Under the pieces are notes generated by a model. It did not search any database and was not told the origin of the DNA. It was given only the letters and a program-made list of their open reading frames with translations. Below are positions 16,853 through 25,844 of a stretch of DNA of 45,353 bases, one piece after another. The DNA comes from a virus: positions 1 to 45,353 of the IMG/VR virus record IMGVR_UViG_3300049732_000045, one strand, 5' to 3'. Position 1 is the first letter of the stretch. Each line of letters starts with the position of its first letter. Position numbers and translations under genes: made by a program.

Positions 16853-18133
16853 TTAGGCCGGAAGATCGGCGCTGAAGGCGCTGTTCATCTCAAGACGACG
16901 GAAGAATTCGTTGTCCAAGAGAAAAGACTTCCACATCAGCTTCGAGCCAACCTTACGACCCTGAACCAGCGGGTTACTGAACGACGCCTGGTCCGGCGTG
17001 ATGTAGTTCTTCATGGACATGCCACTCAGCTCGACCACCCCATACGCGGACTTACCAAACACCCAACCGATGAACACGGTCTTGCCGCTTGCCGGAGCCG
17101 CAGTCGGAGTCTTAGAGACTCCGTTGGTGTAAGTCGTTGCAGTGAGCGTCTTGAGCGTGTTTGCAGCTACGCCCTTGAAGATCAACTTGTAGCCAGTACC
17201 AGACACGTTAGTGTTGTAGATATCGTAGACATAGTTGGTAGACGTAGGAGTCGTAACGTCTGCGGTATCCTTACCGGCGCCGACCGCCTTCTCTTGCGAG
17301 ATTTTGCGTTCGTAACCGGACTGAACGTCACGAGCGATGACAGTGACCTTACTACCACCAATACCAGCGCCCGCACCCGTCTCATTGGAATATCCAGAGA
17401 CTTCCGTATCCTGCGTACCAGGTGCCCCGACACCTTTGTAGACCGGGAGAGCATTGGAGCGCATAAACTTGATGCCACCCCAAACCGCAATCTCACCAAC
17501 GTTGAGACGAGCCACCTGACTCCGCGACGCGGCGTCCTTAAACGTCGAATCGCTCATCATGTCCATCTCGACCTGGGGAGGAATCACAGCCACGAAAAGA
17601 TCCCCCTCATACGGCATCGCTCCAGCCCACCTCAGCGAAGAGGTCGCGCCGAAGATATCCGCACTTGTGAGAACCTTCGATCCATCCAACCCAGCACGAG
17701 ACGACGCCGCAGTCCCGTAAGTCACCTTCGTGCCCCCGAGGAGCACTCCGGCGATCTCACGCTCCACAACTTCACTCATCGAACGCGAGGTGCGCTCAAT
17801 GGCGATGTTGAGAGCCGGATGCTCGGTCGTCACCTGCGCCACATCCGACAGAAGCGACACGATGCCCCACTGTTCGACCGTCACATCGACGTTCTCAGTG
17901 GACAGAGCGAGTGCATCAGGCGGAATCAACTCAGCCAGAGGCTCAGTTGGGTTGTTAAGGCGCTTGTAACGCACGACCCTCAAGGTCTTGCCGCTACCCT
18001 GAGGAAGCGAATACTTGTCTCCGAATTGATCCAAGACGAGAGTCCGCTTGGACAATTCGAGCATCTTGGCGGTGATCCAATACTGCAATGCGTCCGCCGA
18101 GATAGTCTGAAAAAAGGTTGCGTTATCAGCCAA
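16853..18133 (-). CDS. Major capsid protein (N4-gp56 type)
   Basis: 426 aa. The N-terminal SADALQYWITAKMLELSKRTLVLDQFGD segment, followed by LPQGSGKTLRVVRYKRL, VTVEQWGIVSLLSDVAQ and SMSEVVEREIAGVLL, is the pattern of the N4-gp56 HK97-fold capsid family. The C-terminal part holds an extra beta-rich insert (about 225-330). The start is TTG at 18133 with a poor ribosome site, notable for what should be the most abundant product. It is preceded by a structured leader. Position after the scaffold candidate supports the call. Confidence 0.9.
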   Translation of the reverse strand: MADNATFFQTISADALQYWITAKMLELSKRTLVLDQFGDKYSLPQGSGKTLRVVRYKRLNNPTEPLAELIPPDALALSTENVDVTVEQWGIVSLLSDVAQVTTEHPALNIAIERTSRSMSEVVEREIAGVLLGGTKVTYGTAASSRAGLDGSKVLTSADIFGATSSLRWAGAMPYEGDLFVAVIPPQVEMDMMSDSTFKDAASRSQVARLNVGEIAVWGGIKFMRSNALPVYKGVGAPGTQDTEVSGYSNETGAGAGIGGSKVTVIARDVQSGYERKISQEKAVGAGKDTADVTTPTSTNYVYDIYNTNVSGTGYKLIFKGVAANTLKTLTATTYTNGVSKTPTAAPASGKTVFIGWVFGKSAYGVVELSGMSMKNYITPDQASFSNPLVQGRKVGSKLMWKSFLLDNEFFRRLEMNSAFSADLPA

Positions 18134-18300
18134 TTCTTAAAACACCATCTCTCTGAGCTGGAATGGGGCAGTCGCTTGAGGAGACTCGCCGCCCCCATCA
18201 GCCCTAACGGACTGCTATCGTTGGGCTAGGCGTGCGAGTGCAAAGGGGGCGACCCAAGGCCAACGCTCAACTTGGGTCAGGTCGCCTGGTAGGACTACTG
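18134..18300 (-). promoter_or_regulatory. Structured leader upstream of the capsid gene
   Basis: 167 bp without a gene. It holds a perfect 8-bp inverted repeat GACCCAAG/CTTGGGTC (18251-18258 and 18271-18278), a bulged AGCCC...GGGCT stem and a GGGGC...GCCCC stem. One GGGGGCGAC copy (18245) abuts the first hairpin. It may set capsid expression by RNA processing, attenuation or stability. No clear promoter was found. Confidence 0.5.
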
Positions 18301-18387
18301 CTAGAACAGACCTACAGCTCTAAGAATGAACAGGACACACAAGACGCCTAGGGAGACTAGCCATCCTGCGATCAACAGGTCATCCAT
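18301..18387 (-). CDS. 28-aa membrane peptide
   Basis: ATG follows the scaffold candidate TAA directly. Nearly all residues are hydrophobic (LLIAGWLVSLGVLCVLFIL), one membrane span. It resembles a micro-holin or leader peptide. Tiling with the previous gene supports it. Confidence 0.6.
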   Translation of the reverse strand: MDDLLIAGWLVSLGVLCVLFILRAVGLF

Positions 18388-18960
18388 TTAGAAGGTACGA
18401 CCAGCCAGAATCTTGGCCATTTCGTCAGCCGACTTCTTCTGGAATTCGGCCATGTCAATACCCGCTTCACCACGGGCCATACTAGAGCCGCCCACCGAAG
18501 CCCCACGCTGCTGAGCCTCTACGAGCTGCTTCTGGCGCCGGTCAAAAAATAGATCCTCGTTGTCACCCTTGAACCAGGTCCAGATGGAATCGCGATCCAT
18601 CGCGCGACCCTGGCCAAGCATCTCCTGAAACTTGCTCTCGATCTGCTTGCGAAACTCGACAGCCTCAGGATGCCCGATGTAAAAGTCAGCCTTGTCATTC
18701 ACCGCAGCCGTCTGGAGGGCGAGCTGCTGGAGCGCAGGGCCAACAATCGGGGTGATCGTCTGCGCCACCGGATCGGAGGCGTAGTGCTGTGCAGCTGCCT
18801 GGCGAGCCTGGGCATCGCGCTGTTGAGCGATGAGCTGATCCTGCCGCTGGCGCTCCTGCATCCGCATGTCGTTGATACCTGTCAACACGCTGTTACTAAC
18901 CTGTTGACTAAGGGCCTCTAGGGCCTCGTTAGAGAGTGCTGGCTTCTGGTCGTCTGGCAT
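18388..18960 (-). CDS. Scaffold protein candidate, 190 aa
   Basis: Highly helical and charged, rich in Gln/Ala/Glu. A long Gln-rich helix at about 35-60 is followed by acidic segments and a basic C-terminus (QKKSADEMAKILAGRTF). This composition, and the position directly before the capsid gene, are typical of phage scaffolds. There is no protease motif, so an alternative is an unrelated head assembly protein. Confidence 0.65.
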   Translation of the reverse strand: MPDDQKPALSNEALEALSQQVSNSVLTGINDMRMQERQRQDQLIAQQRDAQARQAAAQHYASDPVAQTITPIVGPALQQLALQTAAVNDKADFYIGHPEAVEFRKQIESKFQEMLGQGRAMDRDSIWTWFKGDNEDLFFDRRQKQLVEAQQRGASVGGSSMARGEAGIDMAEFQKKSADEMAKILAGRTF

Positions 18961-18977
18961 TCTGTAAAGTCTCCTTG

Positions 18978-19694
18978 TTAATACCTGGTACTAGGACTAG
19001 ATAGCCTAGGTCGTGCAGCCGGTCGAGGTTCAGGGTCGGACACGACGTATCCCTGAGGCGACTGTGCGTAGTTGTTTCCACGCAGCGCAGTTGGTGTGTA
19101 CGGAGCCTTCTTTGCGGCACCCATGGCGGCACTCACGTCCTGCTGCATCTGTTCATAGGGATCAGCCTGATATCCACGCGGGACCATGTACGGCATCGCG
19201 TAGGGGGCCTTCATACCGCCCATCGGGGCTTCACCAGGCACCGTTGCAGCTCCACGGGGGACCATACTAGGTAGCCCATACGGAGTCTTCATGGCAAGAG
19301 GACCGGGGGCTTGTGGCCCCTGCGGAGGATTCATCGAGCCTAGACCCGGAATCACAAAGTCCTTGAGCTGTGGTGCCCATGCCTTACCAGCTGCTAGCTC
19401 GGCAGGAGTCGGTGGACGCTGCGGAGTACGCGGTGTGGCCCCGAAACCCCACTGATGCGCTGGACGGGCGTTAAACGCCGCAAGATGCGCCTGATTGACC
19501 GGCGTGTTGGCTTCCCATCCTGGCTTCTGATTCCATGGCTGCATGTACTGATTCAAACCAGCCTGAAAGCCGCCCATGTTCGTGTTGGTGTTCTGGAAGC
19601 CACTGGTATCCAGACGTTCCGGCTGTGTAGCCCGAGAAGCTGAGAAACCACCAGTTTGCGGTTGCGTTGCGCTTGCAGCCCAGTTATCAAGCAT
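18978..19694 (-). CDS. Pro/Gly/Gln-rich disordered protein, 238 aa
   Basis: ATG start. The sequence is low-complexity and rich in Pro, Gly, Asn and Gln, with repeated PYxxPxMVPRG blocks near residues 130-175. It is likely disordered. It sits between portal-side small genes and the scaffold candidate, so a virion role is plausible. Confidence 0.7.
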   Translation of the reverse strand: MLDNWAASATQPQTGGFSASRATQPERLDTSGFQNTNTNMGGFQAGLNQYMQPWNQKPGWEANTPVNQAHLAAFNARPAHQWGFGATPRTPQRPPTPAELAAGKAWAPQLKDFVIPGLGSMNPPQGPQAPGPLAMKTPYGLPSMVPRGAATVPGEAPMGGMKAPYAMPYMVPRGYQADPYEQMQQDVSAAMGAAKKAPYTPTALRGNNYAQSPQGYVVSDPEPRPAARPRLSSPSTRY

Positions 19695-19703
19695 TTGAAC
19701 GGA

Positions 19704-19922
19704 TCATCCTTTGTTTTCGTCACCTAACCAGGCGTCAATCTGATCAGGAAGATTCATCATGCCTTTGAACACTGCACAACGGACCTGAAGGGCTTTGACC
19801 TCTTCAAATGTGTTAGCCTTGCTCAAGGATTCAGCTGCTTGACGCCAACAACGGTCCAAATATTCATCACGGATAGACGGCCAAATGGATCGCAGCTGTT
19901 GAATTGTGCCTTTAGTGATCAA
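19704..19922 (-). CDS. Hypothetical protein, 72 aa
   Basis: TTG start with GAGGG 5 nt upstream. A helical protein with Trp/Arg-rich middle (SIRDEYLDRCWRQAAESL) and EEVKALQVRCAVFKG. Such short helical genes often lie between portal and scaffold. No family is recognised. Confidence 0.72.
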   Translation of the reverse strand: MITKGTIQQLRSIWPSIRDEYLDRCWRQAAESLSKANTFEEVKALQVRCAVFKGMMNLPDQIDAWLGDENKG

Positions 19923-19933
19923 TACACCCTCGG

Positions 19934-20101
19934 TTATGGAACGTTCTTGTCTTCACCACGAGGTTTGGGTAGCTTGTCGTAGACTGCACGAGACATCGGA
20001 TGCGTCCTTACCCGGTCAAGTACCTCAGCCCCCGCAGCCACCGCACCAGGGATACTCAACTGGGGTAGGCTCAAGGCTGGTTTCACCAGTGACTTGAACA
20101 A
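19934..20101 (-). CDS. Probable 55-aa protein
   Basis: Open frame filling the gap between two late genes, ending TAA at 19934. TTG at 20101 gives 55 aa; GTG at 20086 gives 50 aa. The product has a hydrophobic Ala/Gly/Val segment (LSIPGAVAAGAEVL) and a basic C-terminus. The start is uncertain because neither has a good ribosome site. Confidence 0.5.
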   Translation of the reverse strand: MFKSLVKPALSLPQLSIPGAVAAGAEVLDRVRTHPMSRAVYDKLPKPRGEDKNVP

Positions 20102-20124
20102 GTGGCAATCTAGATCAACTCCAA

Positions 20125-20391
20125 TTACTCAGGAACGGGGACGTAACGGCCAAACTGAGCGTTGAGAGCGTCGTCAACTTGCTCCATCACATGAGAACGG
20201 TCTTCAATCAGGATCTCAGTCGTCATACCGTTGTTCATCTTAACGACGACATACCGATCTAGTGTGAAGTGCAACCTGTCGTGATAGTGCAAGGACACTG
20301 GTTTGAATTCACCAAAGTGACCATACCGGCGTCCCTGAAAGTGTCGTTCTAGACTAGCCGACCCCAAGCCCTGAGAGAGTTGGACCAACAC
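20125..20391 (-). CDS. Hypothetical protein, 88 aa
   Basis: GTG with GGAGG 5 nt upstream, overlapping the portal end by 38 nt. About 25-60 is beta-rich (FKPVSLHYHDRLHFTLDRYVVVKM), then an acidic helix. No family is recognised; probably a head or neck accessory. Confidence 0.7.
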   Translation of the reverse strand: MLVQLSQGLGSASLERHFQGRRYGHFGEFKPVSLHYHDRLHFTLDRYVVVKMNNGMTTEILIEDRSHVMEQVDDALNAQFGRYVPVPE

Positions 20392-22372
20392 CGGCCTCCG
20401 TCATACCACGAGACATTTGTCGTTCAGATTGTTCAGCAGTGGCGGGCGCTGAGGCCCCAGGACCACTAGGCCGACTAGCTGTCGCCCCCTGTGCTTGGCC
20501 AGGCTGTCCTGCTTGGGCCTGTTGCTGTTGCATGACCATCATCATCATTTGACGAAGCTGATCAGGATTCAACACGAGCCCCTGCGCCTCTGCCATCTGC
20601 TGAATCTGCTCCCACACCGGGTCACGGTAGAAGATCGTATCGGCCCCACGCTCGCCCATACCATCACGCCAAATGCGCTTGCCAAGCGTACCGAAGTCTA
20701 CCTTCCAACCGTCAGTGACCATCTGCGGGTAAATCTTGCCAATCGTATTCAACAGCGTGAGGAGCCTTTGCGCCCTCACCTGCTGGTCTTGAGCCTGAAG
20801 CGTACCGACCCAACGGAAGTTGTAAGCCCCACGCAGCTCGGAAACGCTAACTCGCTTACCAATACGGAGCATTTCGGAGCCCGGAATGCGGGCTACCTGC
20901 TCTGCGGGGATACTTTCCTTCGTGAGACGGTAAAAATCCTGAAGCATCGGCGTCAGAATCTCGTCTTCGATCTTTTCAGCCACGTCACGGATATCCGACA
21001 TGCTCAAACCGATCAAAGAGCTGACTGCGAAGCCTGCGCGGGGCATTCCACGGGTCGGAGTGCCTTCTGCGAGAGGATTAGAGCCGCTAAACGAGTCTAG
21101 CCAGGCCATACCCATCTGAATGCCCTGAAAACCGGCCTGGGAGACGTTTGGAGTGGTCTTAAACTCCAATCCAGCCGGGTCTAGCATCCATTTGGCTCTA
21201 GGCTTGACAATTAGGGACTCGGATCTAGCTACGAGATCAGGATTTACAGCGGCAATCGGGAACATGAACATCGCTTGACCTTCAAGCGTCATGTTCACCT
21301 GGTCATTGAGCATCTGATTCAAGTTGGCAAGGTCTGAAAACATGCTGTTGGTGTACTGTTCACCCGGCAGCAGTCTCGCCATGGCAAACCGATACGGGAG
21401 AGGACCGTAATTAGGCTCGATCCGAACACACTTAGGGGCTCCAGAGACGTTCCAGACGATCCAGATTTGCTCGCAGGTAGGGCCTTTCTTGACGAAAATC
21501 TCGGTCAAGAAGACCATTTTCTCTGGACCAGCCAGCAAATTGCCGCTTCCACCGCTATTTACGTCTGTAGGGGACGTAAGACCCGCCTGACCAAGACGAT
21601 CTGCGTAGTGATAGGGCCAATCAGGTTTCGAAAGGCGATTACCGTCGATGGGATCGCACACACCGGCCTCAGACAGCTCCCGATAGCGCTCCCAAGGGAT
21701 CATCGTGTTCTCAAAACACACTTGGGCGTCAGCTCGCGTCGTTGCGGTCTCCGGCCAGATGTAAAACATGAACGGATCAACGACTCTGGAGCTCGGCCAG
21801 ACCTCACCGGGGATATCATCGAAGTCTAGGTAGGACTTAGCGATAGCACGACCGTAGATGTTGTACGTCCGAAGCAGCTGCATGACCTGTTCGCGGACGC
21901 CAATACGCTGCATCCGCCACAACAGGTAATTCTTCCAGGCTTCAGCCTCTTGACCCAGGTCCGCACGCCGGTCATCCATTGGATACACTTCAAAGTGATC
22001 CGGTGACGGGAAGAGGAGCTGCTTACAACGGACGGCAAAACGCTCTTCAGCACGACGGGCAGCAGGGATGTAGTGGTTGAACCACTCACCCTTGAAAAAC
22101 TGGTCCTGGTGGACCGCATTCCAACACGCACGGTACTTGAGCCACCGGCCCTCGATAGGGCGACGACGATCCTGCACGCTTCTAACAAACGGCCCCCATC
22201 GCACCGCATACTGTTCCTTCAGGAACACGTCATTCTCTTGCGGGATGGGGGCGACAGACGGCTGCGTCGTAGCTGTCGGCATCATGGGCGGCTGCATAGA
22301 AGCCCCCATATTCATCAGCGGCGGCGGCGAGAAGAAGCCAGGACTACCCGGAGTGGCGATCAACCCATCCAC
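20354..22372 (-). CDS. Portal protein
   Basis: 672 aa, GTG start overlapping the TerL stop. A podovirus-type portal: N-terminal Pro-rich tail, clip/stem region with WKNYLLWRMQ and a conserved SYLDFDDIPGEVWPSSRVVDPF stretch, and a central helical region (LNQMLNDQVNMTLEGQ, EKIEDEILTPMLQDFYRL). The C-terminus is a Gln/Gly/Pro/Ala-rich barrel-crown type tail (MMMMVMQQQQAQAGQPG). Immediately downstream of TerL, as in most tailed phages. Confidence 0.85.
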   Translation of the reverse strand: MDGLIATPGSPGFFSPPPLMNMGASMQPPMMPTATTQPSVAPIPQENDVFLKEQYAVRWGPFVRSVQDRRRPIEGRWLKYRACWNAVHQDQFFKGEWFNHYIPAARRAEERFAVRCKQLLFPSPDHFEVYPMDDRRADLGQEAEAWKNYLLWRMQRIGVREQVMQLLRTYNIYGRAIAKSYLDFDDIPGEVWPSSRVVDPFMFYIWPETATTRADAQVCFENTMIPWERYRELSEAGVCDPIDGNRLSKPDWPYHYADRLGQAGLTSPTDVNSGGSGNLLAGPEKMVFLTEIFVKKGPTCEQIWIVWNVSGAPKCVRIEPNYGPLPYRFAMARLLPGEQYTNSMFSDLANLNQMLNDQVNMTLEGQAMFMFPIAAVNPDLVARSESLIVKPRAKWMLDPAGLEFKTTPNVSQAGFQGIQMGMAWLDSFSGSNPLAEGTPTRGMPRAGFAVSSLIGLSMSDIRDVAEKIEDEILTPMLQDFYRLTKESIPAEQVARIPGSEMLRIGKRVSVSELRGAYNFRWVGTLQAQDQQVRAQRLLTLLNTIGKIYPQMVTDGWKVDFGTLGKRIWRDGMGERGADTIFYRDPVWEQIQQMAEAQGLVLNPDQLRQMMMMVMQQQQAQAGQPGQAQGATASRPSGPGASAPATAEQSERQMSRGMTEAGVGPTLSGLGVG

Positions 22373-23832
22373 GCCCAGTTATCCTGTTCTGCCTGCCACT
22401 TGGACGTGTTGTCAGCCATCATGCGGTCGATTGCTCCCTGGTCCCGTGTGACCACGCGATACACGTTTTCACCGTCATACCGAACCGTGTCCGCGATGTT
22501 GTCGTAGAAACCGTCTTTGACAGGCTTCAGCACGTTGTCTGGCGCGTGGCCTGGTCGAATCGTGGGGTAGTGGTAGCCACCGGCTAGCATGTTGATCGTG
22601 TGCGTCAGCTCCCGCGAGACCTGAAAGATCGGTTTGCCGCACTTACAGTCAGGCTCAGCGAGGGCGCTACGTACTAGCGCTAGACCGGGGTCGATGTTCT
22701 TGAGATGTTTCTTCCTGAAAGTCAGGTTAAACGGTGGCTTTTGTAGCCGGATGATCGGGCCAGGCCCCTTTTCACCGATCTGAGCCCCAGCAGCATCTCC
22801 CACATCAAGAATGAGCCGCTTGGGGTGATCAGGAGCAACCCGCCTAGTCTCCGCTAGGACCTCTAGAGCTAGCTTCTCTGACTCGATATCCTCACCGGTA
22901 AACTCGTGGAAGATCAGCCAGTGGACGTTGCCCTTCTTGCACCGGGGATGCTGGTGCCAAGTAACAGCAGGAGCGTGGTATCCAAAGTCCCAAGACCGGA
23001 TGATCGTCGTATTGGGTACTGGGACTAGCTCAACTACATGTTTCTCAAACGAGAATGGCGGGCAATACACCGCTTTCCCTTCGTGAGTGAAGCCATACTC
23101 ACCATCGACAATCCGTCTGACTTCGCTTTCAGGGTGCGTCGCGCGAAGATCAGCTATGTAACCAGTCGGGACGAAGGGGTTTTGTCTGGTCGAGACCTTA
23201 ATCAGTCGGTACTTAGTGACTAACTTAGTCTCGGGGTCCTCTTTCTCGATGACACCTGGCTTCAGACCAAAGGTCTTGGCGATCCAATGCGTGTGATGCG
23301 GCGGGTTGGTGGTGATGATCCCCTTACGGAAACCATCTGCCTGAGGCAACCGAAGCCGCCCGACGACACCCGTGAAGGTCTCTAAGGGCTCTTCTCCAGC
23401 TTCGTCAATGTAGAAGAAGCCGTATTCCGACCCCAGCCAACGGCCAGGGTCTTTGGTCTCTCGAAAGTGGATCTCTGAGGCATTGGGGAGGATAATCCGG
23501 TGAGACCAACCGTCACGGTTATCCCGTCGCTGATATGAGACACCTACCCTCTCCAAGACTTCAAGAAAGATACGCTGCGTACTGTCATGCAGCTTTTGGT
23601 AGCTGCGCCGAACCACCACACCCACGTTGCCGGGGATCTGGAGGCTCAGCACAATACACAAGACAACCGCTGCGAGGGTCTTAGCCGAGCCGTAGCCACC
23701 AACTAGAGCTACGTACTTCTCCTCAGACTCGATCAGCTCTAGCTGGTGCGGCAAGATATCCGAGTGCAGGGTGCCTGCACGCGGGCATGTTGGCCGGTTA
23801 CACGGCGGGAAATACTCCTCGTAGTGGTTCAA
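22360..23832 (-). CDS. terL: Terminase large subunit
   Basis: 490 aa. Walker A GGYGSAKT at about 45-52, an arginine-finger-like VVVRRSY, Walker B FFYIDEAGEEP at about 145-155 and a coupling motif ITTNPPHHTH. The RNase H-like nuclease domain follows, with SWDFGYH and ILDVGDAAG carrying the expected acidic residues. It drives ATP-dependent packaging into the procapsid through the portal. The TTG start lacks a strong ribosome site. No small subunit is recognisable beside it. Confidence 0.93.
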   Translation of the reverse strand: MNHYEEYFPPCNRPTCPRAGTLHSDILPHQLELIESEEKYVALVGGYGSAKTLAAVVLCIVLSLQIPGNVGVVVRRSYQKLHDSTQRIFLEVLERVGVSYQRRDNRDGWSHRIILPNASEIHFRETKDPGRWLGSEYGFFYIDEAGEEPLETFTGVVGRLRLPQADGFRKGIITTNPPHHTHWIAKTFGLKPGVIEKEDPETKLVTKYRLIKVSTRQNPFVPTGYIADLRATHPESEVRRIVDGEYGFTHEGKAVYCPPFSFEKHVVELVPVPNTTIIRSWDFGYHAPAVTWHQHPRCKKGNVHWLIFHEFTGEDIESEKLALEVLAETRRVAPDHPKRLILDVGDAAGAQIGEKGPGPIIRLQKPPFNLTFRKKHLKNIDPGLALVRSALAEPDCKCGKPIFQVSRELTHTINMLAGGYHYPTIRPGHAPDNVLKPVKDGFYDNIADTVRYDGENVYRVVTRDQGAIDRMMADNTSKWQAEQDNWAWMG

Positions 23833-23841
23833 TCACTTACT

Positions 23842-24372
23842 TTAGGCAGTGATGAGGTAGTAGATCGAATACGTCAGCGAGCCAGCAGCAGCAACGTTAG
23901 TGAAGTCCGCGCCGCTAGTCACCGTGAGCGTAGGAGAGTTGGCAGCAGCGAGTAGCTTAGCACCACTAGGCACACCAGTCTCAATACCATTGGGAGCAGC
24001 AGCAAAGACCGAAGGGGTACCAGACATGTAACGGTCAGTGTCCGAACCATCACCGATGATCAGCACAGCCGACGTGTCACCATCAAAAGCGACGTTGACA
24101 ATGACCTTGGAGCCAATCAGGACAGCGTTCTTGGGCACAATGCCGGGAGTCACATACGTACCGACCGCTGCGCCACCGTCAGTAAACTGAGACTTGAGCA
24201 CCGTGATAGGACCCAACTCAACCACGCGCGGCACGTCACCATTGACGTAGACCCACACCTGGGGGTCAACCTTCTGCGCGATCTTGACAAACTTCTCAGT
24301 AATCCACAGCGCACCCGGCTTCCTAGCGGTAGGTTGAGTATCCTGAAGATAAATCTCGGTATATGGAAACAT
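23842..24372 (-). CDS. Beta-rich virion protein candidate, 176 aa
   Basis: ATG with AAAGGA upstream. Two beta-sandwich-like halves: about 1-60, and 75-176 with many Val/Gly/Thr strands and an AAPNGIETGVPSG loop. It resembles capsid decoration or head-fibre proteins, and lies just upstream of TerL. The role is inferred from composition only. Confidence 0.6.
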   Translation of the reverse strand: MFPYTEIYLQDTQPTARKPGALWITEKFVKIAQKVDPQVWVYVNGDVPRVVELGPITVLKSQFTDGGAAVGTYVTPGIVPKNAVLIGSKVIVNVAFDGDTSAVLIIGDGSDTDRYMSGTPSVFAAAPNGIETGVPSGAKLLAAANSPTLTVTSGADFTNVAAAGSLTYSIYYLITA

Positions 24373-24403
24373 TAGAGACCAATCCTTTCAAAAGTGGGGA
24401 GAG

Positions 24404-24553
24404 TTACAGGTATTGACCGGGGTGGGTCAGCTTCAGCTCTTCTTGCTCCTGTTCACGCCGACGCCGCTCCCCTTCTGCTTTGTCTTCACTGGAGGGGGCG
24501 ACCGGGGTCACAGGGACCATGAGGCGAGTCTTTTCATCGTAGCGGTAGCTCAT
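24404..24553 (-). CDS. 49-aa charged helical protein
   Basis: ATG at 24553, TAA at 24404. It begins MSYRYDEKTRLM, then has a highly charged helix (SEDKAEGERRRREQEQEELK). No family is recognised. Frame and codon use fit its neighbours. Confidence 0.65.
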   Translation of the reverse strand: MSYRYDEKTRLMVPVTPVAPSSEDKAEGERRRREQEQEELKLTHPGQYL

Positions 24554-24577
24554 TCTCGGCACTGGGACACTCTGCTT

Positions 24578-24862
24578 TCACTGGTCTTTGTCGTAACGTT
24601 CACGCCACTGCGACACCCAGTCAGGGACCGGGATGCGCTTGATCTCTTTCAAGTCCTTGATGACTGCCTTGGGGATGGTCGTGAAGTCTCGATGCTCCCC
24701 GTCAGCGTGCGCCTCGTTCGCGATGGTCACAAACTCGTCTGTTTCACTTACAGGGAAGCCGGAGATGAAGATGGGACAGGGCTCGACGTGGCGATTGTCA
24801 CTGTGAAACGCCGGATCGACGTACCAGAGACCCCACAGCGACAAAGTTTTTCGTCGGCGCAT
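24578..24862 (-). CDS. Hypothetical protein, 94 aa
   Basis: ATG with GGAG 6 nt upstream, next to the previous stop. Mixed composition with a basic start (MRRRKTLSLWGLWYVD) and an acidic/basic C-terminal helix. Start of the late operon; no family is recognised. Confidence 0.7.
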   Translation of the reverse strand: MRRRKTLSLWGLWYVDPAFHSDNRHVEPCPIFISGFPVSETDEFVTIANEAHADGEHRDFTTIPKAVIKDLKEIKRIPVPDWVSQWRERYDKDQ

Positions 24863-24865
24863 CCA

Positions 24866-25105
24866 TCACTCCGTTCGTTTCGCATGGGCTTCACGAGGGA
24901 TGATCTTGATGCCCTTGACAGGCTTCTTAACCCCTCGCCCCGCAGCCCATTGGATATGTCTCAACAGGTCTTTGGGATCAAACTCCAACTTGCGACCACT
25001 CTTGAGGGTAGCTTTCCCGGTCTCTAGGATCTCTTTGGCCAGGGTCTCAGCGTCCTTGGCCATTTCCTCTTGAGGGTCTGGTTCTTCAAACTTGATGTTG
25101 GTCAC
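24866..25105 (-). CDS. Hypothetical protein, 79 aa
   Basis: GTG with GGGAG 6 nt upstream, overlapping the previous stop as GTGA. An acidic N-terminus (EEPDPQEEMAKDAETLAKEIL) and a basic C-terminus, helical throughout. A DNA-binding small terminase role is conceivable from position near TerL, but no HTH is visible. Confidence 0.65.
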   Translation of the reverse strand: MTNIKFEEPDPQEEMAKDAETLAKEILETGKATLKSGRKLEFDPKDLLRHIQWAAGRGVKKPVKGIKIIPREAHAKRTE

Positions 25106-25188
25106 TCAGGCTCCCAACAGCGATAGCACTGGATTCCGTCATACTCTGCGCCACACTCGCGACAGATATTGGAGCTGGGTAGGTTCAC
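25102..25188 (-). CDS. 28-aa zinc-ribbon microprotein
   Basis: GTG start, stop overlapping the next gene (GTGA). The sequence carries CREC and CYRC pairs 12 residues apart, the classic four-Cys zinc knuckle. Very short, but the overlap and ligand spacing argue for a real gene. Confidence 0.6.
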   Translation of the reverse strand: MNLPSSNICRECGAEYDGIQCYRCWEPE

Positions 25189-25228
25189 TAGAAGGTGTCC
25201 CTAGCGGGGGATTGCTCCAGCTCGCAGG

Positions 25229-25528
25229 TTATCGGGTCTGTTCGCGGAGCTGTTCCCGAGTGGCAAGATCCTCTAGGAGCGGGGCACATGCCGTGATCGC
25301 AGGCAGGCCGCTACCCAGCTGGTTCTGGACCAGGTTAGCCACCTCTACGGAGTCAGGATTCGGGCCGAGGGCCTGGATCTGAGCGTAGGTCAGGAAGCCA
25401 GTGGACAGGAGGGCACTGAGGCACTGAGCCACATGGAGGCCCTTCACAATGTCAATACCCCCGCCAGTGGCACAGCCAGCTAGAAGCGAGGCACTAAGGG
25501 CTAGCGCGGCAATCGACTTCTTAAACAT
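25229..25528 (-). CDS. Lipoprotein, 99 aa (possible o-spanin)
   Basis: ATG overlaps the previous TGA (TGATG) with AAGGA upstream. A signal peptide with lipobox LAGC (Cys near residue 19) predicts an outer-membrane lipoprotein. The mature part is helical. Adjacent to a small membrane protein at the head of the late operon, an arrangement seen in lysis cassettes, so an o-spanin is a reasonable guess; it is longer than most. Confidence 0.7.
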   Translation of the reverse strand: MFKKSIAALALSASLLAGCATGGGIDIVKGLHVAQCLSALLSTGFLTYAQIQALGPNPDSVEVANLVQNQLGSGLPAITACAPLLEDLATREQLREQTR

Positions 25529-25707
25529 CAAACCTTGTCCTTCTTGAGAGCGCCGATGATGGCCGGGATTGCAGAGACAGCCCAAGCACGCCAGTCATCA
25601 GGCGGGGTACAGCCGAGGGTCTGGAGGGCAGTGAAGAGGGCAGCTGCCCAGCCAAGGCCAGCCAAGGTGGACTTCCAAGCGGTGAGACGGTCTTTGAGCT
25701 GCTGCAT
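25528..25707 (-). CDS. 59-aa membrane protein (holin candidate)
   Basis: ATG at 25707 with AAGGA about 11 nt upstream. A hydrophobic helix (STLAGLGWAAALFTALQTLG) and a second weaker one (AWAVSAIPAIIGAL) are followed by a basic end (KKDKV). This topology and charge fit a small holin. First gene of the late operon; no endolysin is obvious beside it. Confidence 0.55.
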   Translation of the reverse strand: MQQLKDRLTAWKSTLAGLGWAAALFTALQTLGCTPPDDWRAWAVSAIPAIIGALKKDKV

Positions 25708-25827
25708 GAGGGGATCAGTCCTTCGTGGGGATTGGTGGGGCCTGTGGATAGTTACCCCAGCGATGGGGTCTGCCTTTGGAGCAGTAACCTGAGCTAAGGC
25801 CCCGTCAGAGACAAAATGGTCCCTACT

Positions 25828-25844
25828 CCATACTGATAGTATGG
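25828..25844. promoter_or_regulatory. 7-bp inverted repeat over the -10
   Basis: CCATACT (25828-25834), GAT, AGTATGG (25838-25844): a perfect palindrome covering the -10 of the late promoter candidate. Confidence 0.5.

Noticed and set aside
17294-18229. 311-codon plus-strand open frame over the capsid gene
   Set aside because: Antisense shadow of the major capsid protein, rich in Arg/His with no domain.
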